Positions 10,104 through 20,921 of a stretch of 64,000 bases of DNA are shown piece after piece. The notes under the pieces were generated by a model. The model was not told where the DNA came from, ran no database searches, and saw only the letters and a list, made by a program, of their open reading frames with translations. Position numbers and translations under genes: made by a program. Position 1 is the first letter of the stretch; each line of letters starts with the position of its first letter. Location of the stretch: NCBI GenBank assembly GCA_016630955.3, contig CM049986.1, positions 496,001 to 560,000 on the forward strand, given 5' to 3'. This stretch comes from Didymella arachidicola. Taxonomy: Eukaryota; Ascomycota; Dothideomycetes; Pleosporales; Didymellaceae.

Positions 10104-11435
10104 ATGAGCCTCCACCCCCAGCGCAGCAGCACCCATGGCCGCTCCGCCTCCGGCCGCGTCGCCCTGACCCGCCGCACGACAAAGGGCCCCCTCGACGCCG
10201 ACCATGTCCTCGACGACGCGCTCCAGGACGCGCCCACCAGCGCCTCCTCCGCCTCGACGACCACGCCCGCGCGCGTCCTGTCCCCGACACGCTCGCCCAG
10301 CGCCATAGCCTCGCCGCTGCCCGAGTCCAGCGCCCACAGCACCAGCCTCCCGGAGAAGCTCTCGCTCGACGTCTCCTTCCTGCAGGACCCGTCCGCCTAC
10401 CACGCCCTGCCCGTCACCGCGCCCGCGCCCTTCCAGCACGCCCTCACCGCCCCCTCGCTCGCCGCCCCCATCGACTCGCTGCTGCTCTCCGGCCACTACC
10501 GCCTCGCCGCCGTCGCCGCCGCCCGCAACATCGTCTCCGCCGCCGCGCCCTCCGACTACCCCACCCTCTTCCACCTCGTGCACATCCGCCTGGCCTGTCT
10601 GTGTCTGATCAGCGAGCACGCCCTCGCCGCCCAGGAAGCAAAGGTCCTGGGCGACCTGAACAGCGCGTTTTACCGCCACCCGCTGACGAATGCGCATCTC
10701 GTCCCGTGGTCGCTGCGCCTGCTGGTCGTGCGCTTGACTGCGCTGGGGTACGGCGAGTGGCGCAAGGGCATCATGGGCTACTACGAGCTGGCGCGCGAGT
10801 GTCGCGAGAGCATCCTGCGCGCGGCTGACGAGTCAGAGAGGCTGCTCTGGCGCCGCAGGCTGAGGGACTGCGGGATCCGCGTCGCCAACACGCTGGTCGA
10901 CATGGGCGACTTGGACGGCGCAGGGCGCCACCTCGCCACCCTATCCACTTCCGCAAGCGACCAACACGCAGACGACACGCGAGAAGTCCTGGTCATGGAA
11001 ACCCTCGTCTGGCTGCGCGTCGGCGACCTTGCAAGCGCGCGCCGCTGTCTCGCACGCGCCTCTTCCACCAGCCCAGACTCCCTCCTCGACAGCACTCTCA
11101 CCGCGCTCATCCAGCTCGCCGACTCAGACTACTCCGCCGCCGTAACCTCCTTCCGCGCCCTGCACGCCCAGTTCCCCGACGACCCCATGGTCGCCCAGAA
11201 TCTCGCCGTGTGTCTGCTGTACACGGGGCGCATCCCCGACGCGCGCCATCTGCTGGAGAAACTGCTCGATCAGAGTCCGCCGTTTTATTCGCTCGTCTTT
11301 AATCTGTGTACCGTGTTTGAGCTGTGCACGGAGCGCAACAGGGAGAGGAAGGCCGAGGTGGCGGAGAAGCTGGCGGCGAGGAAGGATGGGGGAGGGGTGG
11401 GCTGGGAGAGGAGTGTGGTCGAGTTTAAGCTGTAG
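10104..11435 (+). CDS. TRAPPC12-like trafficking protein with TPR region
   Basis: This intronless gene encodes 443 aa. Residues 1-90 are Ser/Pro/Thr-rich and disordered. From about residue 100 the protein becomes helical with repeat-like segments ('IDSLLLSGHYRLAAVAAARNIV', 'FHLVHIRLACLCLISEHALAAQEAKVLGDLNS', 'HLVPWSLRLLVVRLTALGYGEWRKGIMGYYEL'), then TPR-type repeats ('FRALHAQFPDDPMVAQNLAVCLLYTGRIPDARHLLEKLLDQSP') near the C-terminus. This order matches fungal homologues of TRAPP complex subunit 12, which tethers vesicles in ER-Golgi traffic in the cytosol. ATG 10104 has a good fungal context (ACC ATG). It shares its promoter with ILV2. Assignment rests on remembered family architecture. Confidence 0.8.
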   Translation: MSLHPQRSSTHGRSASGRVALTRRTTKGPLDADHVLDDALQDAPTSASSASTTTPARVLSPTRSPSAIASPLPESSAHSTSLPEKLSLDVSFLQDPSAYHALPVTAPAPFQHALTAPSLAAPIDSLLLSGHYRLAAVAAARNIVSAAAPSDYPTLFHLVHIRLACLCLISEHALAAQEAKVLGDLNSAFYRHPLTNAHLVPWSLRLLVVRLTALGYGEWRKGIMGYYELARECRESILRAADESERLLWRRRLRDCGIRVANTLVDMGDLDGAGRHLATLSTSASDQHADDTREVLVMETLVWLRVGDLASARRCLARASSTSPDSLLDSTLTALIQLADSDYSAAVTSFRALHAQFPDDPMVAQNLAVCLLYTGRIPDARHLLEKLLDQSPPFYSLVFNLCTVFELCTERNRERKAEVAEKLAARKDGGGVGWERSVVEFKL

Positions 11436-11891
11436 GTGCATCATCTTACATGCTATGAATGACTCTAGTCACAACATCATCCTGCACGGAAATAGATTGC
11501 CGTCATCTACAGTATCCATCATGCCCTCTTCTCTTGACCAAGTTATATACCAACCCCCTTCTCCACGCCGCCCAACTCTGGAAAAGGCTTCCCAAAAGCG
11601 CGCAAAAAGTAGCAGATGCCGGCCCAGTCATGTTATGGCGCCGCGTGGTATACTTTATTCTGCCGTCGACTGAACCTAAGTATGCAAAACGACCTTCCCG
11701 CAAGCAAGGGAGCTACATGGAGATTAAGGACTTTGTAAAGCGTGGCGCTTCAACGTTCAACCCAATGCCCTCTGCAATCGTATTCCTCGAGCTCTGCAAT
11801 CGTATTCCTCGAGCTCTGCAATTGAATTTCCTCGTGCAACCCAAAGCTGTCTTCCTCGTCAACCCAACGCGCTCTGCATCCGCATCTCACG
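11436..11891. other. Interval between convergent genes, with a short tandem repeat
   Basis: This is 456 bp between the TRAPPC12-like stop and the end of the next minus-strand gene. Open frames here are unsupported. A 22-bp tandem repeat lies at 11770-11830. Confidence 0.6.
11770..11830. repeat. 22-bp tandem repeat, two copies plus a decayed third
   Basis: The unit begins CTCTGCAATCG and ends CCTCGAG. Copies start at 11770, 11792 and (diverged) 11814. It lies in the 3' intergenic interval and has no evident function. Confidence 0.85.
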
Positions 11892-13672
11892 TCACAACTC
11901 CTCGTCGTCTTCCATCTTGGATTCCATCGTCGTCGTCGGGATCGTCCCCTCGGAGTTCCCCCGTTCCTTGTGGCCCAGCAGCGCTTGGCCCAGGCTCTTG
12001 CGCACGCTCTCGTCGAAACCCGGCAGCGACGCCCGGTGCTTTTTGAACGGTGAGGCGATGCTTGTCTCGGCGTCGACGACGGCCGCGCTCGTCGACGAGG
12101 ACCCTTCGGCGGCGGGCGCAGGGGTGCCTGAGACAGGTGACCCGGACGATGACTCGCCTGCGGGTGGACCGCGTGCTAGAGGCTCAGCCGAGTGTTGTCG
12201 TTTCAGCTGTTGTGCGGTTAGTTGGTGAAGCACCACTAACATCCCTTGATGAACGAACCTTGATCTTGCGCACGCCCTCGGCGAGCTCGCCCTGCTTAGC
12301 TGCATCCTCTGGGGACAGCATGCCCTTATCCACGACGACTTCTTTGTCATCGTCGACGTCATCAGGCCGAGCGTCGTCCTCGTCATCCGCGTCACTGTCC
12401 ATGGCGTCCTCGCTCTTTTGCTTGGCCTTGGGTGACTGTATATCGCGGTAGCCGCCAAAGTTCTTCGTGCCCTTTGCAGCGTCCAGAGGCTTCAGACTGC
12501 TGAAATCAAGTCCAGACTTTCGTCGGTCTGCTGGTGACGCTATGGTGGGCTTCTTGTCGGCCGTCTCGAGAATGCCCATCTTCCGCAGTTGGCCTGACCA
12601 TGTTAGTTCTGAGCGTCTCCCACGACCTAAGCTACTTACGCTCTCCGCGGTACAGAAATGTAAAGACGGCATATGGCTTATCGGGAGGATCGATGCCGGT
12701 GACAGTCTGTGTGCTGATCGACTTGGGGTCCAACGTCTTGGGCTTCGCAAAACTTGTAGTGTGGTCAATGTCCTCGCCATCACCGCCGTTCGGGTCGTCG
12801 TCGTCATGCGCGTCGAATTGCGGCGAGTACTCCCCACGCTTGATCTCGCCAGAGGCCAGCACGCGGAACAGCGCGACCTTGATCTGGCCTGCAGCTTCCG
12901 GTACAGGAGGCTCGTCGTCCGAGTCCGAGTCGGATGTGAAAAAGTCGTCGTTCCCTGACAGTGCTTCGACCGGCGTGTCTTTCTCGTCGCCATAGCGCAA
13001 GACGCCGTTTCGTCTTGGTTGGCTCTCGTCTTCGTCGCTGCTGCCGCGCGCCTCTCTCCTCTTCCTGCGCTTCTTCTCCAGACGCTGCTTTCTCCGCTCA
13101 ATCTTGGCGGCCACGTTCTTATCGGAGCCTTCGAGGTCGAGGCCGTTGAGCCAGCGCTCGAGTCCGACTTCGCGAAACAAGAACTCGCGTTCAGCCAATC
13201 CTCCTCCCTCTGACTCGGGCACGCTGACCCAGCGCGAGTTGACCCATGTCTCCTCGCCGCGCCGTAACAGCGTGGCGACCTCCTCCTTTGCGCGGCCGTC
13301 GAAGTAGATGTAGGCGGCAATCGTCTCGTTCGGCGAGGTGGTCAGCGGCTTGTAGGGCGCGATGGCAGCACCGTACTTGCCCCGCTCGCTGGTGAAGCCA
13401 GGCAGGCCGCCCACGACCTTTGGCTTGGGGTTGGGCTCTTCGGGCGTGGGCTTCGGCGCAGAGTACGGCACATGCTGCCCGGGCGTGAGCAGCGTGATGG
13501 AGATGGCAAAGGTCGACTGCTCGGGCTTGGTCGCGCCGGGCGGGACTTTTGCGGGCGGCACGGGGATGTAGGACGTGATGCGGTGGAACTTGGACTGCTT
13601 CTGTATAGAGTGTTCGGAGAGCGGCCCATTGGGCGTGTGGATGCTCACCGCGAGCCCCAGGAAGCAGGGCAT
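11892..13672 (-). CDS. Conserved fungal protein, charged C-terminal half (DUF7918-like N-terminus)
   Basis: There are three exons, 13672-12640, 12593-12259 and 12206-11892 (introns 46 and 52 bp), giving 560 aa. The N-terminal ~200 residues form a globular, beta-rich domain ('LAVSIHTPNGPLSEHSI', 'IAAYIYFDGRAKEEVATLLRRGEETWVNSRWVSVP') that resembles the fungal DUF7918 family. Next come a Lys/Arg-rich stretch (KIERRKQRLEKKRRKRREARG), which looks like a nuclear localisation signal, and long Asp/Glu-rich acidic tracts. The last ~100 residues contain 'FDESVRKSLGQALLGHKERGN', a conserved-looking helix. Function is unknown; basic plus acidic tracts suggest a nuclear or nucleolar protein. Frame is kept across both introns. 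Confidence 0.8.
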
Positions 13673-14426
13673 GGCGGGCTATAGATAGCGGTCGCCCGTT
13701 ACCTGCGCGGGGAGATGACCGCGGGGTTGGGCGGAGCTGTTTGTCGCTGCGTGCTCTCGGCTCGCCTCAGATAGATTGCTCTGGCACTGCTCTGCCGGGA
13801 GAGGAAGTTGCACAGCCGGCGAGCGAAATTTCGGTGTGATGTGGGGTACGGGAGATTTGGAGGAGTGTGTTTATTGCGGTGAACGAAGTAGGCGGCCGAG
13901 ACAAGCTCAGGCCGAGAAGAGGGACGATACTTCAACACAAGCAGCCAATCGCGTAAAGTCACACAGAGCCGCGCGCGCGTCCGCCGCACGCCGTCAGTCA
14001 CGAGTTGGGAGAGAGTGAGTGTCGTCTCAGGTGCAGTGAGGTCACAAAAGGTAACCCATGTTGATCGCGGGACGGTTGTTCTTGATTGGGCGCTTCGCGG
14101 CGTGAGCAAGACAAAGGTCCGCCCCGCGTTATATCAACAAACACCAAGACATAACCTGAGGCAGCTCGACCACCGTCTCATTATGCTGATGAGACACCTC
14201 TGCTAGTCAGAAGATACGGAACAGCTAGTATGCAGAGATGTGACTAGTAGGAAAGGACGGTTTTCTGAAGGCTGCGAATGAGGGTTTGTAGCCAGCCTAC
14301 TTGTCTCACATACCGGCAAGCATTCGAGAAGTCACGTCCCACTCCCATCTCATCTCCAATTGTGCCGCACAGCAATCCTGAAAGGTATCGTCTAGTCTAG
14401 GGTATCATGTACAAATCAACACTGCA
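13673..14426. other. Promoter of the upstream minus-strand gene and 3' flank of the SR140-like gene
   Basis: The first part must hold the promoter and 5' UTR of the gene starting at 13672. A minus-strand 136-codon frame at 13699-14109 has no recognisable motif and is not called. The rest is the 3' flank of the next gene. Confidence 0.6.
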
Positions 14427-16544
14427 TTATTCGCCGTCAGATGCAAACATGTCTTCAGCTCTTGGTCGCAGTCGCCTCGCCCGCGCAGCTGGAGTCTCAC
14501 CTGGTATTTCAGGCTCCGCTGCAGCTACGTTGACCACTGATAGCGTTCCAGCAACCTTCTCCGCTGACTCAACAGGCAGTACTGTATCTGGTGCTGCCTG
14601 TGGAGTGCCATCATTCGATCCATCAAGTGCGGTGATATTCTCCCCCTCTGCGTCGATAGCCATCCTGTCATCCTCGTTCTCAGTGCCCAGCTTAGTGCTA
14701 GTAGTAGCTTTCGCAGCGACCTTCCGCCTATTCCTCTTCTCTACTAATTTCCTCTCTTGCTCGGCCTGCTCCTTTTGTCTTTCCTGCGCATTGAAAGCTT
14801 CGTCGAGGTGTTCCAGTGCAGGCTTGTCGAAAAGATGCTCGTCTTTCCAGACCGTGAGAATGCTATTCACCTCATCGCGGTACGTCTTCTCGGTCATACG
14901 CCCCATCTCGAGTTGTTCAGGTAGCCTCTGGAGATGCTCAAACGCCTTGCGCTCAACGAGTTGCGTACCAATGGCTAGCCGATATTTGTACGATGCTCCC
15001 GACTCTCTTGATGTAGTAAGAAGAACGTCGGAGATGATGCGGAGGGCATTGAGGGTAGCTTGTCTCAAATCTGTTCGTCTGCGCTCTTCTCGCCCTTCTA
15101 CATCGCCTAGGCGCCTTCTTGTGTTGGTCTCAGTCATTTGAAAAGGTCCGATCAGATTTGAGATGAGGATGTGGATGACCTCGTCCATCCCTTCAGATGC
15201 ATGCTCAACAGCAAAGACTGAGATGGCTGCTATGTCGTCTGCAAGAATGCTTCCAGGCGGCAGCGAAGTGAGGAGCCACAGAAACATTGCTCGCGATCGA
15301 GGACTCATGATACCGTGACCGTTGTCCACCCGCCCAGGGTAATTGTCGCCCACAGGCAATTGCCTCTGTTGGGGCTTCTCTTCGTCTTCATCTTCATCAG
15401 ACTCTTCGAAGTCGGCATCGAATGCCCCCAGATGATTGGCAAACTCATCAGCGAGCGGATCCGTTGGCCCCTGCCACATGCCTTGGCGAGCAAAGATCTC
15501 AGAATTCGGTGTGTCGCATACAATCTGATGCATCCTCCATCGGTAATACCGGTTCACAGGGTGCTTCTGGTCGAAAAGCCAGGCAAAGCGTTCCTCCTCT
15601 TGGACTTGCGGGTCATTCATAAGACCGGCCTCAAACTCCACACCGCCATTGATGACACCTTCGATGGTCATATGCACGAGACGCAGAGTTGCCATGTCTG
15701 GCGGCAGGTTGGCGGTCACAACTAAGCGTTCAGTGTCTTCTCGAGGACGACCTCGATCCCTGGCTCCGCCTCCAAGATCAGGTGGAGGAGCATAGCCTTT
15801 GGCTACCTCAGGCGCCTGCCATCGAGCACCAAATGGCTCAACGCGCTGTTCCGTGCCAACTACGCGTCCACCAAGATACCTGTCCAAATGCAAATAGTAA
15901 CCTCTACCCAGGTACTTCTTATCATTCAATTTGTTCATGGCATCGTCCAGATCGCGCGCATTAGCTTCTTTGTCAAAGATAACCTTCATTGTTGCACTCG
16001 GCCGCCCCTTTGTAGCTGGCCCATGCGGAGGAATCTTTTCGACCTTGGTCACTTTCAGCGACGGGAACTCCGCGAATAGCTCCTCCACTCGTTTCGCATC
16101 CATCGTTGGTGGGAGGTTGGATGCCTTCGCAACAACCGTCGTGTAAAGATTCTCTTTTTGTTTGGCGCCATCGAGGCTGCCTGGACCTGTCGAAGGTGCG
16201 CCAGCGAATCGCGGTTGCGTGGGAGGGTTCAGACGTCCGGGACCTGCGCTTCTGAACTCGTCGAGAGGGTCGGTTTCAAGGGTTCCAGGTCCGCTCTTCA
16301 TGTTCCGTTGTCGTCCTGTGAAATGCCTCTTGCTCCCTGTCGGCACGAAGACCTCCTCCTCTTCGTGACGTTCGGGCTCACCGAGCACCTTGCTCCCAGT
16401 GCCATGCTCCTCCTCGAAATCGGCCATAACCTTGTCCAATGCATTTTTCTCCTCGCGCGCCTTTTCCTCCTCTTCCGCCTTGGCCTTTGCATTCAATTGG
16501 GCCTTGGTGGCCTTAGCCGCACCCAAAGAGAATTTGAACGCCAT
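14427..16544 (-). CDS. U2 snRNP-associated SURP-domain protein (SR140/U2SURP homologue)
   Basis: This intronless gene encodes 705 aa from ATG 16544. An in-frame ATG at 16613 would add 23 residues, but the family begins at the 'FKFSLG' region. Order of parts: a Lys/Glu-rich N-terminal coiled helix; an RRM ('VVAKASNLPPTMDAKRVEELFAEFPSLKVTKVE', 'YYLHLDRYLGG'); a SURP module ('RFAWLFDQKHPVNRYYRWRMHQIV'); a CTD-interacting CID-type helical domain ('SPRSRAMFLWLLTSLPPGSILADDIAAISVFAVEHA'); then a charged region and a C-terminal 'RRLRPRAEDMFASDGE'. SR140 associates with the U2 snRNP in the nucleus during spliceosome assembly, which fits an intron-rich genome. It is divergent from the gene at 16704, with 159 bp between starts. 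Confidence 0.92.
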   Translation of the reverse strand: MAFKFSLGAAKATKAQLNAKAKAEEEEKAREEKNALDKVMADFEEEHGTGSKVLGEPERHEEEEVFVPTGSKRHFTGRQRNMKSGPGTLETDPLDEFRSAGPGRLNPPTQPRFAGAPSTGPGSLDGAKQKENLYTTVVAKASNLPPTMDAKRVEELFAEFPSLKVTKVEKIPPHGPATKGRPSATMKVIFDKEANARDLDDAMNKLNDKKYLGRGYYLHLDRYLGGRVVGTEQRVEPFGARWQAPEVAKGYAPPPDLGGGARDRGRPREDTERLVVTANLPPDMATLRLVHMTIEGVINGGVEFEAGLMNDPQVQEEERFAWLFDQKHPVNRYYRWRMHQIVCDTPNSEIFARQGMWQGPTDPLADEFANHLGAFDADFEESDEDEDEEKPQQRQLPVGDNYPGRVDNGHGIMSPRSRAMFLWLLTSLPPGSILADDIAAISVFAVEHASEGMDEVIHILISNLIGPFQMTETNTRRRLGDVEGREERRRTDLRQATLNALRIISDVLLTTSRESGASYKYRLAIGTQLVERKAFEHLQRLPEQLEMGRMTEKTYRDEVNSILTVWKDEHLFDKPALEHLDEAFNAQERQKEQAEQERKLVEKRNRRKVAAKATTSTKLGTENEDDRMAIDAEGENITALDGSNDGTPQAAPDTVLPVESAEKVAGTLSVVNVAAAEPEIPGETPAARARRLRPRAEDMFASDGE

Positions 16545-16703
16545 GTCAGAGATGTCAGGTGTGAGCGGTCGCTGCGCAGTTGTTAAGGTGCGGGAGGCCA
16601 GCCTGGGGTGCAAGCGCCGATCATTTTAGCGCGTCGTGCGTTCAACATCGTCATATCTCAGACCACAACCTCGACAAAGAAGTGATTGCTCCCTAGCTAC
16701 ACC

Positions 16704-17929
16704 ATGTCTGCTGCACAGGAAGTTCAGACGTTGTTAAGGTTCCTGTCACAAGATGCAAAGGTACCGCTTGCGCAGGCTATTGGCAAAGTCAAGGATCTCC
16801 AAGCTGCGAAACTTGTTACGCGTAAGCACGTGAGAGCGTAACAGCGCGACGACTATGGTCTGACAAGGCCCGTACAGCTGATTCCATAGCCAAATCGAAT
16901 ATGGAGGCCATCAGAAATATCTTCGAAGACGACAAGATTGCGCGACAGATCCTGAACGCTGCGAAACGGGTATCAAAGAAGCGGTCGATCAGTGATGCTT
17001 CTGGCTCAACATCAGTATCGAAACCATCGCCCAAGAAGATCAAACCACTATATGGACAACCGCTGAGCCCGTCCGAGACCGAAGCCTCCCTAACGCTCCC
17101 AGAAGCAATCCGCAATGAAGATGTTCTGAATTCCAAAGTCATATTTACCAATCGAGCACCACTTGTTCTGGCGTTCACAGTGGCGTTGCTGAAATTCACC
17201 ATGCCTGACCAACCGCTGTCAAGTAGACTCAGCCTCGCACAAGCAGTCGTCAGTATGAACAGCAAGACTAAAGCAGTTCACATTGGCATTGACAGCGGCA
17301 AGACGGCAGAAGACGAGGGATGGGGAGAAGGACAACCCATCATTCGCATCATGAACAGAGAGGTTCGGGTGATGAAACGCTGGGGTTACGAGTGGGAGGA
17401 TACATCGACACATGGTACCATCAAGAAAGAAGAGTCGACGCAAGGCATTGTGAAGGAAGAAGACTCGCCACAGGGCACACTAGTGGGCGATGCCGAGCCA
17501 GCGAAAGCGAAGGAGCCCGCGCTATGGGGCCTTGATCTAGAGGCTCTCAAGAAAGCCAACAACGGCCCCAATACATACAAAGGCTCGAGTCAACTACCCA
17601 TCCATACCGCTCAGGGTGCGCGAGCGTACCTACTCAAGTCATTCGAAACACCGAAGGCTGCATCTGCAGACACAGAGGCTGCACCTGTGAAGCGTACCGC
17701 TGGTTCGTTGACAGCAGAAAAGGAGCAAAATCTTGGAATGCTGCTGGGCGCCCTTGAGCTCCTGTACCAGTCGTGGGCGCATGTTCTGAGCGCAGAGGAC
17801 CTCGACAGGAGAGCTTGGGGCTGGTACGTGCGTGTCCGTCCGGAAGTTGCTCCTGGACAGGCTGGCTGGGGCGGGAAGGGCACAGTGAAGCTGTCAGATA
17901 TCCTCGAGCTAAGGCGACCGGCAAGCTGA
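16704..17929 (+). CDS. Conserved fungal protein of unknown function
   Basis: There are two exons, 16704-16821 and 16878-17929 (56-bp intron), giving 389 aa. The start is the first ATG after the divergent SR140 promoter. The N-terminal ~70 residues are helical ('EVQTLLRFLSQDAKVPLAQAIGKVKDL', 'MEAIRNIFEDDKIARQILNAAKRVSKKR'). They are followed by a basic linker and a globular core ('FTNRAPLVLAFTVALLKFTMPDQPLSSRLSLAQAVVS', 'IRIMNREVRVMKRWGYEW'). An acidic insert then contains three short imperfect repeats around 'TIKKEESTQG'. The C-terminal part ends 'LLGALELLYQSWAHVLSAEDLDRRAWGWYVRVRPE'. I recognise the general pattern of a conserved fungal protein but cannot name a family or function. Confidence 0.85.
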
Positions 17930-18070
17930 TCAATGCCAGCTGGCCAGAAGCAGCGAACGTGTGGTCTGGACTCGGAGGACCGCGCGATTATCCTGGCATG
18001 TTATTATGTGCATCTTTTCAAGACTGCTCGGGTTTATCCTGTTCGCAGAGCCATCGGCTTGAGCGAGCAT

Positions 18071-19090
18071 CTAAAGCGATGTCTCCTCAGGCCATTTCTT
18101 TGTAGGGTCTATTGCACGAAGAGCCCCAAGATCCTTGATCGTATGCACCTCAATATCGTATGATATATCTCCTGCCTTCACATGCTCGTAGGTGACACGA
18201 ATGCCCTTGCTTGTCGATGATTCCTGAACCAGTTCCTGCCGGTCCAGTCTCAGCGCCTTCCATCCCGCTTGGTTTGCACCGACGATGTCATGCTCGAGTG
18301 AATCGCCAATGTACAATTTCTCCCAGTCCTTGGCATCAGGTTTGTCGCCTTCACTGGCCAACATCTCTTGAAACAACTTGTAAGCCGCATCGAAGATGGC
18401 GCGCTGCGGCTTTTCGACTCCAACATCGTAGCTGAGCACAACGAAGCTGATGTCATCTGCCAGTGCAGCGTCGGCTTCGCGCTCATCTAAGCCTCCAACG
18501 CGTCTTGGACCGACGTTGAGACCGAAGGACTCCAAAATATCTGGCACTCTGCCATCAGAGTTGGTGATAATTCCGACTACTGTCTTCTTCCAGGGCCAGA
18601 CCTCAGCATCGTAGGTTTCAGACCTTGTGCGTAGCATCTCGAAGAAGGGCAAGACGTCTGGGAAGATATCGTAGCCTTCTTTGGTCGAATAGCGACGCAG
18701 TAACTCATCTACCAGCGACCTTGGGACCTCTTGATCTGGTTCTAGCCATTGCCTGAATGTATTGTTGATTACCTAGGCGCTGTCAGATAGCATTCAAGAC
18801 GCTGTGGTGATAGAGACTATGCGTTGACTTACATTTCGCCACCACTTCTCAGCTCCGAGACCGGTGGTTTTGCCATAGTTTGGATGACTTTTTGATACTT
18901 CCTTGAATGCTCTCTTGAATTCTCGGCCAACGTTTGCAGCAGAATCATGGCCACCGCACTTCACCCCGTGTTTGATGGCGGCCTCAGCATACGCTCTTGG
19001 AATCGGAATATTAGGCTGGAACAGCGTCCCAAACGCGTCAAAGCATAACAGCAAATTCTTCTTCGCACATTGCACTCTTGTCGGCAACAT
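18071..19090 (-). CDS. HAD-superfamily hydrolase (HDHD3/YMR130W-like)
   Basis: There are two exons, 19090-18833 and 18772-18071 (60-bp intron), giving 319 aa. Haloacid-dehalogenase motifs are present in order. Motif I is 'LLLCFDAFGTLF' (nucleophile Asp and general acid region), motif II is 'VVGIITNSDGR', motif III is the Lys in 'GVEKPQRAIF', and motif IV is 'LYIGDSLEHDIVGANQAGW'. A helical cap lies between motifs I and II. The family comprises phosphatases acting on small phosphate esters; substrate is unknown. The start at 19090 is an ATG shortly before motif I; a longer open frame upstream runs through the DPM1 promoter. It is head-to-head with DPM1 (178 bp) and tail-to-tail with the unknown gene before it. 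Confidence 0.9.
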
Positions 19091-19268
19091 GGCGTTCTCG
19101 TATGTTAGTCGATTCCCAAAACGACTTGAAAGGGGTAGGGGTAGAGGGAGGGAGGCGCTAGTGCAGGAGCTTCCAATGAACACGAAGCTCACTCCGCGCT
19201 CTTGACACCACAGCACCACCAACTATTGTCGCTCCTTGTCGCTCTCTCACCAATTACCCACCGCAACC

Positions 19269-20068
19269 ATGGCTCCGATCGCGCAGAAGAAAGACAAGTA
19301 CTCCGTCTTACTCCCCACATACAACGAGCGCCGCAATCTCCCTATAATAGCATGGCTGCTCAACAAGACGTTCACCGAGAAGTGCGAACCCCTGCACCCC
19401 TCTCACACCCTCTCGCGTCCAGAGCACAACTAACACCCTGCTTTAGCAACCTCGATTGGGAGCTCATCATCGTGGACGACGGCTCGCCTGACGGCACGCA
19501 AGAAGTAGCCGCGCAGCTGCAAAAAGTGTACACCGAGAAACACATCCAGATCCGGGCGCGGGCGGGCAAGCTGGGGCTGGGGACTGCATACGTGCATGGA
19601 CTGCAGTTTGTGACGGGCAACTTCGTCATCATCATGGACGCGGATTTCAGCCACCACCCCAAGTTCATCCCGCCCATGATCGCCCTGCAGAAGACTAAGA
19701 ACTACGACATCGTCACTGGCACCCGCTACGCTGGCGACGGCGGCGTCTACGGGTGGGATCTCAAGCGCAAGTTTGTGAGCCGCGGCGCCAATCTGTTCGC
19801 GGATACGGTGCTGAGGCCTGGTGTCAGCGATCTTACGGGCTCGTTCAGGCTGTATAAGAAGGAGGTGCTGCAGAAGGTCATCCGCAGCACGGAGAGCAAG
19901 GGGTACACATTCCAGATGGAGATGATGGTGCGGGCGAAGGCCATGGGCTGCACTGTGGCCGAAGTGCCCATCTCGTTCGTCGACCGTTTGTACGGCGAGA
20001 GCAAGCTCGGTGGAGACGAAATCGTCGAATATGCCAAGGGCGTATTGAACCTGTGGTTGAAGGTCTGA
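19269..20068 (+). CDS. DPM1: Dolichol-phosphate mannosyltransferase catalytic subunit
   Basis: The enzyme makes dolichyl-phosphate-mannose from GDP-mannose and dolichol phosphate on the ER, feeding N- and O-glycosylation and GPI anchors. Exons are 19269-19381 and 19447-20068 (65-bp intron), giving 244 aa. GT2-family landmarks are 'SVLLPTYNERRNLP', 'LIIVDDGSPDGT', 'LGLGTAYVHGL', the metal-binding 'IIMDADFSHHP', 'IVTGTRYAGDGGVYGWDLKRKFVSRGANLFA' and 'GSFRLYKKEVL'. There is no C-terminal membrane anchor, so it is the human/S. pombe type that needs small membrane partners (DPM2/DPM3). ATG 19269 lies just before the conserved start of the domain with good context (ACC ATG G). Confidence 0.96.
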
Positions 20069-20291
20069 GAGGGTTGCATGGCGTCGGCGTTGGATGGCAT
20101 CATGGGCATTTGGGGCTTGAAGGCTGCTGGTTCATGATATCCACGGCTGTAAGGAGCCGATTACTTGGGCTATGCAGGATCTCCTACTGCCTTTAACTAT
20201 AACAATTCACTTCGTTTTTCTCATTCGTTTCGACTACCGCAAATCATAGCAAAGTACAGAGCAGCGCCACCTTGTGAGTGGGTTCCATGCA

Positions 20292-20921
20292 TCACCTCTC
20301 GATACGGTCCCCTTCCGACGTCCCATCACACTCCCTCGGCGTCTGGAATCCCTCACTTTCCAAATCCTCTTTCCCCACAGGATGGCTCGTAAGTGCAGCA
20401 GTACGACTCGCAGAAAGCGGCATGTCGTAGAACGACTTAGTCACCGAGTCCTTCCTCGACTGACTGTGCTTAGAAAGAGAGGATTTTTCCGTGACCTGCA
20501 AATGCCTATGGTTCTCCAATTTTTCTTCATCTTCTTTGACCGTAGCGGCAGGTGGAGGCAACTCAGCCAATTCGGTGACGGCGACATGGTCCTGCACTGC
20601 GTTGGCCTCTACGTCCTTGTTGTTTGCTAGCCCGTGCTCGCTGGCAGGACTTCTGGGTAAGAGGAAGCTCGACATGGAGCGCCTTGTGTGCTTCTTCGCC
20701 TCGGGCGCTAAATCGGTTGGGCGCGGAGAGAGCGTCTGGAGCGGTGTTGTGGCGACGATATTGGAGGGCGGGCCAAGTCTACTGAGTGATTTGCGATGCC
20801 GTGAGCCGATGGACATGAAACGCCGCAGCTTTGAGGGTTTACGCTCGAGGCTGGGAGGCGTGTGGTGTTCTTGGACGGTTTCAAGTGCTGTTTTGCTGTC
20901 GCTTGCGCCATCGAGGTTCAT
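20292..20921 (-). CDS. Ser-rich hypothetical protein
   Basis: This is a single 209-aa open frame. It is hydrophilic, rich in Ser, Lys, Glu and Pro, and probably disordered throughout. It has phospho-site-like clusters ('RRFMSIGSRHRKSLSRLG', 'HTRRSMSSFLLPRSP') that look like basophilic kinase targets. There are no domains, membrane segments or signal peptide. Composition is protein-like, and the frame is much longer than chance frames nearby, but I recognise no homologue. It could be a lineage-specific gene or a chance frame. Confidence 0.5.
   Translation of the reverse strand: MNLDGASDSKTALETVQEHHTPPSLERKPSKLRRFMSIGSRHRKSLSRLGPPSNIVATTPLQTLSPRPTDLAPEAKKHTRRSMSSFLLPRSPASEHGLANNKDVEANAVQDHVAVTELAELPPPAATVKEDEEKLENHRHLQVTEKSSLSKHSQSRKDSVTKSFYDMPLSASRTAALTSHPVGKEDLESEGFQTPRECDGTSEGDRIER

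Noticed and set aside
13699..14109. 136-codon minus-strand frame upstream of the gene at 13672
   Set aside because: Lies in its promoter/5' UTR, Arg/Ser/Thr-rich without motif; more likely noncoding.
14407..15141. 244-codon plus-strand frame over the SR140-like gene
   Set aside because: Antisense shadow of the C-terminal part of the SR140 homologue, rich in Ser/Cys from reversed codons.
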